DNA of 64,000 nt from Labia minor (GCA_963082975.1 OY720346.1:44121296-44185295); one strand, 5' to 3'. Numbered from the stretch's first letter, positions 37,742 through 50,349 are shown. Made by a program: numbers and translations. Notes: generated from the letters alone by a model not told the origin.

Positions 37742-38329
37742 AGGTTTTTTATACTTTCTTAATTCTTAACAAATACTGAAATGTATCTGTGATTAATCAG
37801 ATATTTATTTAGTTATCAATAAAAAATTCAGAGGTTCAAAATTAGAATATATAAAGTTTAGAAAAAACAATGTTTTACTTATAAAAAAAATAGGATTTTA
37901 AGTTTACAAAAGCAATATAAGTTTTTTTTCATTATATACATTTATACAAAATAAACTCTTATGAGAAAAATTCAATCGGTTTATTTTTGTTTTGTTTTTC
38001 TTATATACAAATTCACATTTATTTAATGACCTTATAATAAAAATTGATCACTCTTTTTTACAATTTATCGATTATGATAATAAATTTTAATATTAAGTAA
38101 AATAATATCTCCTTGTCTCTTTATTGGCATTTTTATTTAGTTAATATTTTAATTATTTTAAGAAAATATAAGTGTGTATCTTTTTATAAATATCCAAAAT
38201 TGAAATGGGGACCATGTTATTATAATAATACAACAGTTTCAGTTACAAATAAAGGCAAATATAATTTGGACGAATCATCAAAAAAAACCCTGCTTTAAAG
38301 AGAATTCTGGAAGTTTAAATGGTTCTAAA

Positions 38330-38720
38330 GCAGTGGTTCCCCAGGTGGGCGTACGGGGTCATTTTAACTCTTCAGAGAGGCAAATGGAAAAAATTGATGA
38401 GCGGTCAGGAGTCCAATATTTAAGCTACATAGTGAACAATTAAAAATTCTTAATATTAAAAATTATTTATATGTATCATGTGGAGCATTTTATGTTTTTA
38501 AGAAGCTCTGGTGGGACATGGAATAAAATATGTTTACTGCTGTAAAGTCATTTTTTTTTTATTTCTAGACTACTCGTATTTTAAAATCATTTTTTGGTAG
38601 ATGTCGACTGAGCACCCAAAAGTAGATCTATTTCCTTTTAGATCTTAGACGAGTTATCAAATGTAGATTAAATTTTGATTAGTAAATATTTGACATATTA
38701 GTAGATCATATGCCTACAAA
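38330..38720 (+). mobile_element. Possible hAT terminal remnant
   Basis: CAGTGGTTCCCCAGGTGGGCG at 38,332 resembles the CAGTG-type end of ZBED-like hAT elements. GTGGGACATGG and AAAGTAGATCTATTTCC follow, in non-coding sequence. The opposite end was not found and no transposase frame is present. Confidence 0.4.
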
Positions 38721-38885
38721 AGGAAAGATCATCAGTGCTAGTTAACGTCAGTGTCTGTCGAGCTCGCTCTGGGTCCAGGCCAGGGATGATGCTTTCAAGC
38801 AATCGACGTGCCAGCTTCCCCAGTGGCCGTAATCACCAGTAGGTTAATTTACCCATCATCTAAGAGGAAATCATTTTCAGGATGC
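38721..38885. other. Unassigned GC-richer patch
   Basis: CTCGCTCTGGGTCCAGGCCAGG and CCAGTGGCCGTAATCACC occur in an otherwise AT-rich region. It may belong to the broken element to its right. I cannot assign it. Confidence 0.25.
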
Positions 38886-39160
38886 ATCAGAGCCAAAAAT
38901 CAGTATAAAATAAATTGAGGATTCAATAAGTTCGTTTGATGGTTCGGATACCTATCCTATTGAAAAATGAATTGAATATATGGAGGATTTAAAAAATCTA
39001 GTTGGGATGAACGTTATACAAACCAAACGTAAATTAACGATTTGGCAAAATTATTTAATTAAAGTGAAGTTAAAATTATACATGGTAAAATATGAAATGT
39101 GTTCTGGTGTATGAACTTAAAAAAAAATTGTTTCACAAGATGTTAACTATTAGAAAAATT
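38886..39160 (+). mobile_element. Fossil Gag-like region of an LTR-type element
   Basis: A short stretch reads like the capsid part of Gag from a Ty3/gypsy-like retroelement, with a SFDGSDTYPIEKWIE segment followed by basic sequence. No terminal repeats, protease or polymerase were found. The copy is broken, with several disruptions, and looks old. The family name is tentative. Confidence 0.3.
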
Positions 39161-40285
39161 AAAAAAAAATGGTCAAAGAATATTTGTTAGTAATGCCGGA
39201 CAAAGCAATATAGAAAATTATACCCTATTTAAGAATAAAATAGTCGGAATAATAGATAACGAAAACATAAGGAAACGATAACAATTCTTTATGCAGCAAC
39301 AAATATCTAAAAAAATTAATAAAAAATCGTTAGAATAGAAAACTACGAGAGTTTCGGGGATATTTTGATACCAGTATAAAAATTAATGATGAATTATTTG
39401 AATCTATATTTTTTTTATAATTTCTTATAAATTTCTAAATTATTCTCCGTTAATTAGACAATAATTATTAGGTCAATTAATGATGGATAAAGGCGCAATT
39501 ACTGTAATTCAATTTATACAAAAATTAGTTTACTTTCCTTCTTTGGAAGTATTTTCAACTACGAGTCAACATATTTTCTTAACAAAAATTAAAACTTATT
39601 TAAAATTTGTTACTAACTAATTTAAATGTGGCCTCCAAAGGTTCCTTATCTCTTACCTATTCTAAAATCCATAAAAAGGGGAAGTGGAATACCGTGTTTA
39701 ATACTAGAATATCAAAACGATTATAATAACAATAATAATTAATAAGTTTTTTTAAGAATGTTTTAAGAGAAATAAAATTAGAAAAAGTAATACTTTTTTA
39801 TTTTATTTATTTCACTATTATTATTATTATAATTATTATAATTATATTCTAGTGAATCATTATCAAAGATGAATGAATTTAATTTATAAATAATGATGAT
39901 TAATTTTATCCTCATTAGAAAAATCTAATTACTATTAAAGTGATCATTGAATTTTAGGAACGAACATAAATTTAAGTTGGATTGTTTGTTACGCGGAAAT
40001 AATTAAATACAATTACCATATCTCTCATCCTCTTAACTTGAAATTAAGCGATTAAGGGATAGAAACTAATTCGTTTAATCTGAAATCTCACTTTGAAATA
40101 CCAATAAAAATTATAATTTATTTAAAAGTTTCTTATTGGTTAATTTTCTATTTAGTTTAATAAAAATTACTATATTTTTTAATTCTATCATAATTCAAAT
40201 GATAAAAATCATTTTATTTATTTAAATTAATTATATTTTTATTAATTTAAATGATGTTGAGAATATTAAAGTAGAATAAAAATAT
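39161..40285. other. AT-rich spacer downstream of cereblon
   Basis: No gene is recognised. The left part (to about 39,760) may continue the broken element before it. The right part is plain A/T-rich DNA. Confidence 0.5.
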
Positions 40286-40291
40286 TTTATT
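40286..40291 (-). terminator. Candidate cereblon polyadenylation signal
   Basis: AATAAA on the minus strand, about 100 bases after the cereblon stop codon. The setting is A/T-rich, so other hexamers are possible. Confidence 0.4.
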
Positions 40292-40387
40292 ATAATAGAA
40301 TTATTATTTTAAAAATGAAAATAATATTAATTTTTATATTAAGACGAAGAAAAGTTTGAAAATAGAAAATAGAAAATGTAAGTTAAA

Positions 40388-43300
40388 TTATACAGTAAAT
40401 GTTGCTTCAGTGTCATCACTTTGAAATACAATTGTAATTGATGATCTTGTTAAGCCCCAAAAATGCTTTGGCGTTAGATTTTTTGACATTGCTGTAAATT
40501 TCCAACCCATATGTTTTGAACATCGTTGACATTTCACGATTGTCCATCCGTATCTATAACAGAATAAAATAAACCAAAATTAAATTATTAAAAGAATAAA
40601 TATAATATATATATGTTTCTATTAAATATTGATATAAAAATCATATATGTGCAGCTTGCATCCATGAGCAACTCACATTCGACGAAAATAAATTCCAAAT
40701 TTAAATAAACAATTAATAAATTATTTATTTAAATCAATTAATTAATTAACACAGGAGGGACTCTAAATTTTAAAATTTAAAAAAGCCAGACAACACTTAG
40801 ACTATTGAAAGAACTAAGAGACTTAATTCATACAATCTGGCAGGAAAATGAATAAAATTATAGTCAAATTTCCTAGTTCAAATTAATTTTAAAATAATTT
40901 TGTTAATATTTGATTAAAAATATGTTAGGGGGGTCTCTTATCATACATAGACCTTATTTTTATTTACCTCCCACATCCTACCCTTTTATTTATTTCGTAC
41001 TTAATATTAGTATTATATATCTATCTTATTTAATGAATAGTAAATATGATAGCTGCAAGAAAAATAATCATTTTATTTCTTGATTGAATGAAGAAAATAA
41101 TGACTTACCCTGGAAACCATGAATAATCTGTATTTGGAACAGATGTATAACTGCCTAATTGATTAACTTGTGTAACTGTAATAACATCATGTAAATCTCC
41201 ATTGGCATTCACATATGTGCCTTGTGGTCCCTCTGTTGACATTGAAAATATATATTTCTGATAAGTCACAAGAAGGCCACATTCATGACAAATTAACTTT
41301 TGAGTAAACTACAAAAAATAAATATAAAAAACATTATTAAATAATATAAAAAGATTTATATATATGTATATATAAAATGAGAAAATTACTTTTTCAAGCA
41401 TACTCAATTCCCATCTGAGCCTTTGTGTTGCACAATTAATTTGTAATAAAAAATTCCGTTGATCTTCACTTAAAGGTAAATTTTGTGCAATATAAAAGGA
41501 TAAATCATGGGGATTACCATCTAATTTTCCAATTATTTGGCCTATTTCAAATGAAAAACAATTTAATAATTTGCATAGTTTTAAATTAATTACTTAAGAA
41601 AAAAATGCTAGCATTACCCATATTCCTTTCTTCCATCTTGGTTGCAATTTTTTCACTTAATAGACATGGTTCATATTGATCATAGACCCACCCTGGCCAA
41701 GATGTCATCAAAGATTCCACTTTTTTGAAATTTGATCTGAATATATATATAAATTATTAGTTTAAAATAGCGATAGTAATAATAATTACATCAATGAAAG
41801 ACGGAATACATTTATAAATGATTTGCCATAAGTGTTGGAGCATTATCATATATATATATAAACCAAACCAACATATATATATATATATATATTATATTAT
41901 ATAGTTTATAATAAGCACAATATAATATATATTTGAATATTAAATATCAGTGGCTGAACAGTTAAAATAAATAAATTACAAATGCCGTCGATAGATATTG
42001 AAAATGAAATCGGAATACTTTATAATATTCTAATAATAAAAATAAGAAAATTATTATAATTCAAAAAATATAAATCGAATCGCCTAAGTTACTTATTAAA
42101 ACCACTCTCTAAACAATTATTTTTAGTTTATAGATTATAAACAAATAAATAATAGAAATATTATTTTTCCTTAAAAAAAATATTTACTTTTTTTTAAATA
42201 ATGAGTAATTTTCAGGTTTTAATCTTTTTGATCCATTCAATGAGATATTTTTTAAAAATTGTGGTGGATCAATATCTTTTAATATTAATACATCAGCAAT
42301 ATAACTAAAAAAAATAAAATAAATAAAAATATATACATAATTATATAATAAATAAATAAATATAATAAATATAATAAACTTATTTTACTTACCAATCTCT
42401 ATCTTGCCGATATTTAATAATTTTAAATCTTTGCCTACCAATTGCTTTAACATTTAATTTATTTCTATTCATTTGATATTCATATATTTCTGCTGTAGTG
42501 CCAATTGAGAAATTTTTAATATCATTTGTATGATTACTAGAATAAAATCAAATAAATAAATATATACATATATAATCTTAAATTTTATTTTTAAATTCAA
42601 TTATATATATTAACTTTGTTTTATTTTAGGAAAATAAAAATAATAATGTAAATATAAAAAATAATTCATTATATAACATTACTTGGTATCAGAAATAGAG
42701 ACTACGCCAAAAGTTCCATTATTATCAATGACCTTCTGTAGCATACGAATATTATCAGCAAAATAGGTTGTAATAGGGATTATTTGTCCGGGAAGTAGTC
42801 CTAATGTCGGCTGGACCATCAAAGGCAAAGACAGATGTACACCTGAATCGAGAATGGTCCTTCCACGATACTCTTCTAGAGCTTCACCCAAATACTAAAA
42901 AAATAATCTTATATTAATAGAAAATAGAAATAACAACTATGGATTAAAATAGATATATTTTGTTTTTATAAAATATAGATCTTTTTTTGGAATAACCAGC
43001 TTGAATTTCATTTCATTAGAATCTATTTTTTTTTAATTTAATTTAATTTTCAATAAAATAAATGAAACAATAATTAATATTTACAACTTTATATTTATAT
43101 ATAAATAAGAATCAGCTTTATTAGAATTCATATATTTTACATTTCATATAAAAATTATTTTTTTGGCTTTCTTTTTTTTTATAAATTATAAATGATTAAT
43201 ATTATAAAAATATAGCAATAAAATATTTTACAGAGTGTTGTATTGGTATTGTAGGATCAAAATTCATTGGTTGGCCTTGTGCAGATGCTATTCCATTCTC

Positions 43301-44344
43301 CTGTTCATCATTTAAATCCAATAAATTTTCACCTAAAAAAAAAATAAATAATTAAAAGGAAAAATTCCGATCTATCGAATTATTAATTTTAAATTAATAT
43401 TTATATATACTATTTTCTAGGCTGGCAAAAAGGCCGATCAGAAGTTAAAGGACGCAGACAATGTAGGAAGGGGCTTAAGAGAGATGGAAGAAATTAGGAG
43501 TTGGATTGATGTAGCACACTAGTTCGTAGAGCCACAAAGATAGATAGATTTACTATTTTTATATATATATTTATATATATACATATATATATATATATAA
43601 ACTTGCTAATACTGGGAAAGTGCAATATACACGTGCAGAATAATAATATATGAAAATGAATCCTTCCGTCATAAATTTTTCTCTTAAATTACACATACAA
43701 AAATAAAAGCTCAGATAAAAGAAATTAGAGTGAACTATGATGAATGTATGCCCGATTTTGTATTTATGTGTTTTGTAATGGAAACGTTATAGCTTTTTAA
43801 AAAGAATAGAACTCAATAGTTGGAGACATATTATATGGAATTTTTTATTGCAATTATTCTACTATACCATCTCTCCTAAAATATTTACTATTCTCTCTGA
43901 AACACAGTGTATTATTAGTCATACAAAAAATAATTTTTATTATTATATCGAAAATTAATATAGGTAGTCTACTCATCTCATAATATATTTTTATTAAACT
44001 AATAAAACAATATAAAAAAGAAAATGAAAATAACAAAAAACAATATAAATAAATGAAATATATTCATTGTAAAATGTAGATGAAAATTTGAAAGAATTAA
44101 AATATATGAAGGAAGGATTACCATTATAATCATGATTATCATGAAATAACAAGCTTATCTTTCCTTTCAAACGACTCCAAAATGCTCCCATCTTCAGTTT
44201 TTTTTTATTATTTTAAATATTAAGTTAAAAAAAATGATGATGAATTTCTCTACCTGAGGATATATTTGATTCATAAGAATGTGTGCTATTAGAAACATCA
44301 TCATTCAGAAAAATATCATCATCACTATCATAATGATTATCCAT
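40388..44344 (-). CDS. CRBN: Cereblon, CRL4 ubiquitin ligase substrate receptor
   Basis: Nine exons were read on the minus strand: 44254-44344, 43232-43332, 42683-42894, 42393-42536, 42188-42304, 41618-41736, 41390-41541, 41109-41308 and 40388-40553. All junctions are GT-AG and stay in frame, giving 433 residues (human CRBN has 442). The acidic N-terminus leads to YLGEALEEYRGRT and the Lon-N-like domain (GLLPGQIIPI, FGVVSISD, VKAIGRQRFK). A helical DDB1-binding region with TSWPGWVYDQY follows. The C-terminal CULT domain has zinc ligands C319, C322, C387 and C390 and cage tryptophans W376, W382 and W396. In the known family it recognises C-terminal cyclic imide degrons for CUL4-DDB1. Relative to human, H378 is Tyr (Y374) and V388 is Ile (I384). 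The downstream neighbour on the same strand is an LRR gene, with no sign of co-transcription. Confidence 0.95.
43425..43560 (+). mobile_element. LINE 3' end fragment in cereblon intron 1
   Basis: The plus strand reads GRKADQKLKD followed by GLREMEEIRSWIDVAH, a stop, and FVEPQR. This is the common C-terminus of a LINE polyprotein and is antisense to cereblon. It ends in a short AGATAGATAG tract. GTAGAGCCACAAAG also occurs (inverse) at the 34.9-kb LINE. Confidence 0.45.
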
Positions 44345-44527
44345 AGTTTTACAATTCAAAAAAATTTTAAATGAGTTGTATTTAATTTAATTAATACAGT
44401 AAATTTTAAGCTGTCTTCTTGCTATATTGTTTTTGACAAGTGAAGAAATTTTTTTTTTAATTGATAAGTTTTGAAATAGACGGTAGGTGGCAGTAGAGTA
44501 CAAAATACAGCCACTTATGAATTTTCT

Positions 44528-45115
44528 CTTTACTATGTCGCCAGATACGGATGGTCTGCGGGGATAGAATTGCGATCACGAAAATTCTAGATGTCGAGAT
44601 TTTGATGTTTTTATACGTTTTGAAGGCCCCTAAGTCATTTTCACTAAGGTTATCTGCAGTGATATATTGGTAAAATAAAAAGTAAGGGAACGCATAGTAG
44701 GAGTAAAAAAGTCCTATTTTCAGCAAACTATTTTTTTTCCATATAAGTTTTTATTTTTTCTTATTCTTACTATACAAAAAGTATTAACGAACACAAAAAA
44801 AGAAATTCTAACAGTAGATTTAAGAGTTGTCGGGACATGAAAAAGTACTGGAATGCGTTCCTGTTCTGAAAAAAGGTAAGGGAACGTTCCTCCGCGTCCC
44901 CCTCCCAATACACCACAGGTTGTCTGTGTGTGTGTGTATGTAGACAAAATAGGTACAATACCTACTATGTTTTCATTTTTTTACTCTAAACTGACCGTAA
45001 AAATAAAGATATATGTTTGAGAGGTTTTCAAATTATTAAAAATTGTATAAAACTGCTTTATAAAGAATTTCAGCTTGATTGAATCACTGAAAGTACCATA
45101 ATTAATTTTTTAAAT
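44528..45115 (-). mobile_element. Hairpin-ended repeat, family H1, copy with insertion
   Basis: It is inverse to the copy at 50.35 kb: a mutated terminal hairpin near 44,530, then AAAACATCAAAATCTCGACATC (read on minus), (CA)n, and an ATATATGTTTGA / AAAATTGTATAAAACTGC block at the upper end. The part with CAAATTTCATCATTCTAGC is missing. About 270 unrelated bases lie between 44,655 and 44,925 and hold two AAGGGAACG units about 190 bases apart. It lies between cereblon and the LRR gene. Confidence 0.6.
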
Positions 45116-45982
45116 TTTGACTTAAAAATGAAGGTAAAATTTTTAAATTTAAATTGAATAAGTATATGCTAATTAATTAATTTAATTGAATAACAAATCT
45201 TATAGATCGAGGGTAAAGAAGATAATTAAACACATTTCTATTTATTAATAGTTAATTTTTTTATTATGAAATATTAAGTATATAACAGTTACTTTTTTAA
45301 TTCAATTAAATTATATTTTATATAGTAAATAAATATATCTAATATTCAATATAATCTCATTTTGTAGTTTAATTAGTAATATTATTTTTAATTAATACTT
45401 AAGATTAATACATATTTTTAGTTAATACTTTTAATTAATACATAAAAAGATTCACAAATCATAATAAAATAAATAAACAATTATATTATATATCAAATTT
45501 TAATATATAGATTTAAGTAAAATATTAATTTACAACATATAATAGAGTATATATAAATTTAATTATTTAATGTAATCATTCTAACAAACAAAAAATAAGA
45601 TTTTCTGTATTATCATAGAAATGGGTTTAATACATATTAATGTCTTTGTTTCCTGATTTTAAACAATTTCAATAATAATGTTGATATTAATCTCAAGTAA
45701 ATATGTAAAATATTTATAATTGGAAAAAAAGGTAAAAAAATAAAAATTTTCACAATATTTTAGTAGCATAAACTACATATATAAAAACAAAAGGAGTTTA
45801 TTTCTACGATTTATAATATATATTTAAATAAATTAATATTAGTTAAAAAAATGAATTTCTAATAAAAAATAAATTTTAGAGAGTTAATACTCTAATCAAT
45901 TTTATGTATCATACATGAATTATTCGGATTTTGTATGTTAGTTCAATATTAATACTAAATATGTAATAAAAATAATTATAAT
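45116..45982. other. AT-rich spacer, 3' side of the LRR gene
   Basis: Only A/T-rich sequence is seen. It presumably includes the 3' untranslated region of the LRR gene. Confidence 0.6.
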
Positions 45983-47413
45983 TTAAGGATTAAGTGAAAA
46001 TTTATAATTATCAATTTCTAATATTTGTATTGTGTCAATCAACTCTTGAGGTAAAATATTCCAATTGCTAACTCCATAAACACTTTCTAAAAATGGACAA
46101 TTATTAATCAATAGCCAAAGTGCTTTTATGGTCAAATGATTAGCTGAATGTAAACGTAACGATTTCATTGATTGCCATATGCCTATATTTAAATAATTTT
46201 CAACATCTTCATCAGTAATTGTCATATAATCATCAATATTCAAATGTTCAATAGATGGCATTGAAATTAATAATTTATTAATTGATTCTGGCTCATAATT
46301 GGAACACCAAATATCAAATTTTATTAAATTTGGATAGAAATAATGTTTTTCTTCAAATTTAATTGATATATAATTAATTTTAAAAATGTCTAATGTCCTA
46401 AGATTTGGACATGATTCTAATATATTTATAATTTTCAAACGACCCTTACCAATTAATAATTCAAATGTTTCAACTTGTCTACCGCATTTCACAACTAATT
46501 CTTCAATCTCCTCGCAATGAAAACTATTCACTTTGATATTATGTAATAATTTAAATGCTGATAATTGACGAATAATTCCTGGCTTAGGCCGATCTAAATA
46601 AATAGAAATTAAATTCGGACATAGTTCTTTTAATGAATTTAAAATTGGTGATGATGTTTGAGAATCACGAACGTATATAAAATTCGTTCTTTTATTGGAT
46701 TTAGTTGTAGTGGTGGCATAAATGGACAAGGCTTTTCCAGCTAATGGATAACTACCCAATGAGATTAATGATGGAAAATGATCAATCATTAGTGCAGCCA
46801 TTTCTGGTGAAATTAAATTCTGATGAATTCCGCCAATGTCTAATACTTTTAAATTCATTAATGTGGGCCATTCACGTTTCACTAAAGAGTCCAAACATGT
46901 TGCTATTGAATTGCCTGATATATCTAAAATTCGCATTAAAGGATTATATCTTAAAATTGTTACCATAATTTTATCATTCACAATATGCCTTGCCCATAAA
47001 ATTTCCAATTTTGACAATTTCATTAAAACAAATTTAAACATAATAAGATTATCATTTTTTATCCAGAAACCTCGCATATCTAAATATTTTAAATTCATGC
47101 ATTTATCACGGATCATATCTAAAATTGTTTTATGATAATTTTCAGGAAATGAGCCAAGTTTTAATTTTTGCGTTTGGTCATTTAATAATAACTTCATTGT
47201 TTGAATACGGCATTCACATTCAATATTATAAGAGAGTATCAATTCTAATAATAAATCATTAATAAATACAGGTATTTTCTCTAAATACTGAGCCACGGAT
47301 TGAAAAATAGTTGTATCATGATATAATGGATTTAGTGTAAAGTTAATTATCTGCTTTGCAAATGCCGAACTGGCAATTGATGTTAAATCCAATGGTTGAA
47401 TTTTAGGTGCCAT
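45983..47413 (-). CDS. Single-exon leucine-rich repeat protein, F-box/LRR-like
   Basis: A 476-residue intronless frame with no signal peptide. Residues ~30-70 (YLEKIPVFINDLLLELILSY) resemble the short helical start of F-box or LRR-cap regions, but a canonical F-box is not clear. From ~105 on, irregular ~25-residue leucine-rich repeats follow: MNLKYLDMRG, LSKLEILWAR, PLMRILDISGN, MNLKVLDIGG, FPSLISLGS, CPNLISIYLD, CPNLRTLDIF and MPSIEHLNID. These are of the cysteine-containing or F-box-LRR type. In that family such repeats bind substrates for SCF ligases; this role is inference here. The first Met (MAPKIQPLDL) is chosen as the longest start. I do not recognise an orthologue. The gene is divergent from the methyltransferase gene 805 bases upstream. 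Confidence 0.85.
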   Translation of the reverse strand: MAPKIQPLDLTSIASSAFAKQIINFTLNPLYHDTTIFQSVAQYLEKIPVFINDLLLELILSYNIECECRIQTMKLLLNDQTQKLKLGSFPENYHKTILDMIRDKCMNLKYLDMRGFWIKNDNLIMFKFVLMKLSKLEILWARHIVNDKIMVTILRYNPLMRILDISGNSIATCLDSLVKREWPTLMNLKVLDIGGIHQNLISPEMAALMIDHFPSLISLGSYPLAGKALSIYATTTTKSNKRTNFIYVRDSQTSSPILNSLKELCPNLISIYLDRPKPGIIRQLSAFKLLHNIKVNSFHCEEIEELVVKCGRQVETFELLIGKGRLKIINILESCPNLRTLDIFKINYISIKFEEKHYFYPNLIKFDIWCSNYEPESINKLLISMPSIEHLNIDDYMTITDEDVENYLNIGIWQSMKSLRLHSANHLTIKALWLLINNCPFLESVYGVSNWNILPQELIDTIQILEIDNYKFSLNP

Positions 47414-48218
47414 AATTTTTTTGTTTTATATTATTATTAATGTATTATTATTTTTTATATATAAATATATATATTATATATCAAGCAGAGAAAAAATAAT
47501 AATAATAAAACAAACTAAAAAAGATAAAATATTGAATTTTAATTAATAAATGACATTTATTGTTTTATTTTTTCAATTTATACTTACTTTTATCTCTTAA
47601 ATTATTAATTTAAAATTAAGGAATATTCAAAAATAAAATCATTTTAGAATTTAAATCTTAAAAAAATAAAATAAAAATATTAAATATATTCAGAATAATT
47701 AAATTACTATCTTAGACTTTCATTTATTAGACAATAACATTTATACTTACAAAATTATTTTATATATAAAGTATTTATTGAAATTTATTAAAAATCACAT
47801 TTGTTATTTACTTTTTCTATCATTAATTATATCAATTAACTGAAATATAACATACTTTTCAGTACGTAGTATTTAAAAATAACATTTTTCTTTTTTTTCT
47901 CTTTTAAATACCAAATTTCTATTTATAAAATATTACTGTATTTTTTTTTCTTTCTTTTTTTTGAATTATTTAAACTTTGAAAATTATATTGGAATATTCC
48001 CATCTTATATAGATATATATTAATTTAAATATAGGTAATTATAACTATATTAATTTTTTATTTTAATGCAAAAAAAAATAACCAATTTTAAATTATGTAA
48101 AATTTAATGACATTTATCAGCTGTTCAATATGATCTCATTTAAAATAAATAATAATAATAATACATAAATAGCGGTTAAATATTTAAATTTTTAATTTAA
48201 AAAGCAAAAGATGAAATA
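47414..48218. promoter_or_regulatory. Shared divergent intergenic region
   Basis: 805 bases separate the start codons of the LRR gene (minus) and the methyltransferase gene (plus), so both promoters should lie here. The sequence is A/T-rich with (TA)n near 47,460. No clear initiator or TATA element can be chosen. TTATCAGCTGTTC near 48,114 contains an E-box. Confidence 0.45.
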
Positions 48219-50126
48219 ATGGATTATTTAATTAAAGAACAAGAAAATATAAAAGAAATTAAAACAAAATCTTCATCCTCAATATTTGGAAATATTCTTC
48301 TCTATCTTTCAGGTTAGAATAAATTTATATATATATATATATATGTATAACATAATCAATTTATTATATAGAAAATATATAAGTTCCTAACTTATATTAT
48401 AACAAAAATACCCTGATAAAAATAACTTTACTATAACTTCCGTTTATAACAAATTAATATCTTACGCATAACATATATGCATTTATTCATCATTTCTTAC
48501 ATATCCAATTGATTTTGCTTCAAGAAAAATATTACTTATAATTTGGTCTTCATTTTCTGATATTAACTTGGTACATTCATTCATATTCTTTAATATGTAC
48601 TCACTTTATCTTCATTAGTTTTTTGTTTTTGTTTTAGGTGGTGCTGCTTTAGGAATTACTGCCCTTTGTTTGCCATTTATTAGTCCTGCATTTCGACGTA
48701 TTTGTCTACCCTTCGTTCCAGCAACACAAAATCAAATTGATAATGTATTAAGTGGATTAAAAGGAAGAACAGGCAAATTGGTTGATATTGGCAGCGGAGA
48801 TGGACGTATTGTATGTATTTATTTTGCCAGTTTATTTTCATTAGTTTCAATATACAAATATTAGTATAAGATTTATATATTTTAATAATTCAGGTTTAGA
48901 TTTAGGTCCAAATGGCTTGTACTCTAGGCTCCCTAAAGAATAAATGATGAAGATTATTATTATTATTTAGGAATATTATAGGGATTTTAATTATTAAAAT
49001 TAATAAGAAATCGCAACAAAAATTGTGTTTGATTTATATTTAATTTAATCAGTTTTTAGATTATATTTATAAAGATTTTATTTTTATTATTTTTATCAGC
49101 TATTCAGAGATTACCAGAGTTGGTTTTATTTATTATATTAATACAAATTATATTCTATTAGAGAGATTTTCTGGGTCTATTTTCAATTTATTAAATAATA
49201 ACTGTAATAGATTTTAAAATATAATAATTAAGTAATTAATTTTCATTAATTAGCTATTCTATTAAGGATTTTCTCACAAACAATTTCTTGTCTTCGCTTA
49301 ATTCATTCTTCAATATAAATAAAGTATTTTTATAGATGCATTTTGATTTTAGGTTTTCGCTGCCGCAAAAAAAGGATTCGTATCTGATGGGGTTGAATTA
49401 AATCCATATCTTGTTCTATATTCAAAAATAAAATCATTATATTTTGGATATTATAACATAACAACTTTTCATAAAAAAGATTTATGGAAATTTAACTTAA
49501 ATCCATATTCAAATATTATTATATTTGGTGTTGAACAAATGGTAAGAGAGTTAAAATGTGTAACTTTTTTAACCTAATTAAACTATTTAATAATTTTATA
49601 TTTTTTAACATTAAATAATTCGTAAAAATATAATATATTCTTTGAAAACTGGCAAAATTGCATCTATATATTTGACTTTCTGATCTTGAAAAAAAACTTA
49701 CAAAAAAGATCAAATTCACACTTGAGAAATTAATTTGGGGGAGGAGGAATTATGTTCAAGTTTTTATGAGTCATTTTAGGGCGAAATCATTTTAACTGTT
49801 TTTTTTATTATTTAAAATAATTAATCAACAGGTATAAAAAAATAAATATCAAATTATTACAAAATCCAAATAACAATGCAATGATTCTTTCAAGCTCGTT
49901 TGTTTATTAATTTGATTTTGAAAAATTTGACATCATCAGATGACAATTAAAGTGATCAATTATTTGGATTTTTCAGATGAAAGAACTAGAAGAGAAAATA
50001 AATACAGAAGTGGAAGATAATAGTTGTATAATTGCTTGTCGATTTCCATTACCTAATTGGGTTCCATGTAAAACTATTGGACATGGAGTTGACACTGTGT
50101 GGGTTTATTTTAAAAAGTTTAATTAA
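48219..50126 (+). CDS. ATPSCKMT: Mitochondrial protein-lysine N-methyltransferase (FAM173B/ATPSCKMT-like)
   Basis: Four exons (48219-48312, 48638-48810, 49353-49541, 49977-50126) with GT-AG junctions give 201 residues; the human protein is somewhat longer. An upstream ATG at 48,211 is followed at once by a stop, so the second ATG is used. Residues ~22-44 form a hydrophobic segment ([17 protein letters not shown]) followed by [19 protein letters not shown], the family's hallmark. Motif [11 protein letters not shown] (residues 80-89) and the acidic VELNP (103-107) make the SAM pocket. [10 protein letters not shown] and [10 protein letters not shown] follow. Family members sit in mitochondrial membranes and methylate ATP synthase subunit c (FAM173B) or the ADP/ATP carrier (FAM173A). 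The extra PFISPAFR-type region favours the B/single-copy invertebrate type. The substrate here is inferred. Confidence 0.92.
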
Positions 50127-50349
50127 ATAAAAAAATAAATAAATATAAAAGCTGTATTTCAAACATTATTTATTTCTACCTTTATATTTTTTACTAATCA
50201 TTTAATAAGGTAAAGTTGAAAATTGGTACAAAAGCATAAAATAAGTCTTTGTAAAAACCTATGGGTTCAACTGTTGTAGCTTTGGAGGGAGAAAAAGTAG
50301 TTCTTGATAGGTAAATTCAACCTAAGTGTAAGACCGTAAAACCTAATTA
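50127..50349. other. 3' flank of the methyltransferase gene
   Basis: AATAAA hexamers occur directly after the stop codon. The remainder is a short spacer up to the H1 repeat. Confidence 0.5.

Noticed and set aside
43994-44191. An extra cereblon exon in intron 1
   Set aside because: Exon 1 joins exon 2 in frame without it, and the reading from its likely acceptor meets stops quickly.
46744-47135. Plus-strand frames of 74 and 99 codons
   Set aside because: They are antisense shadows of the LRR gene.
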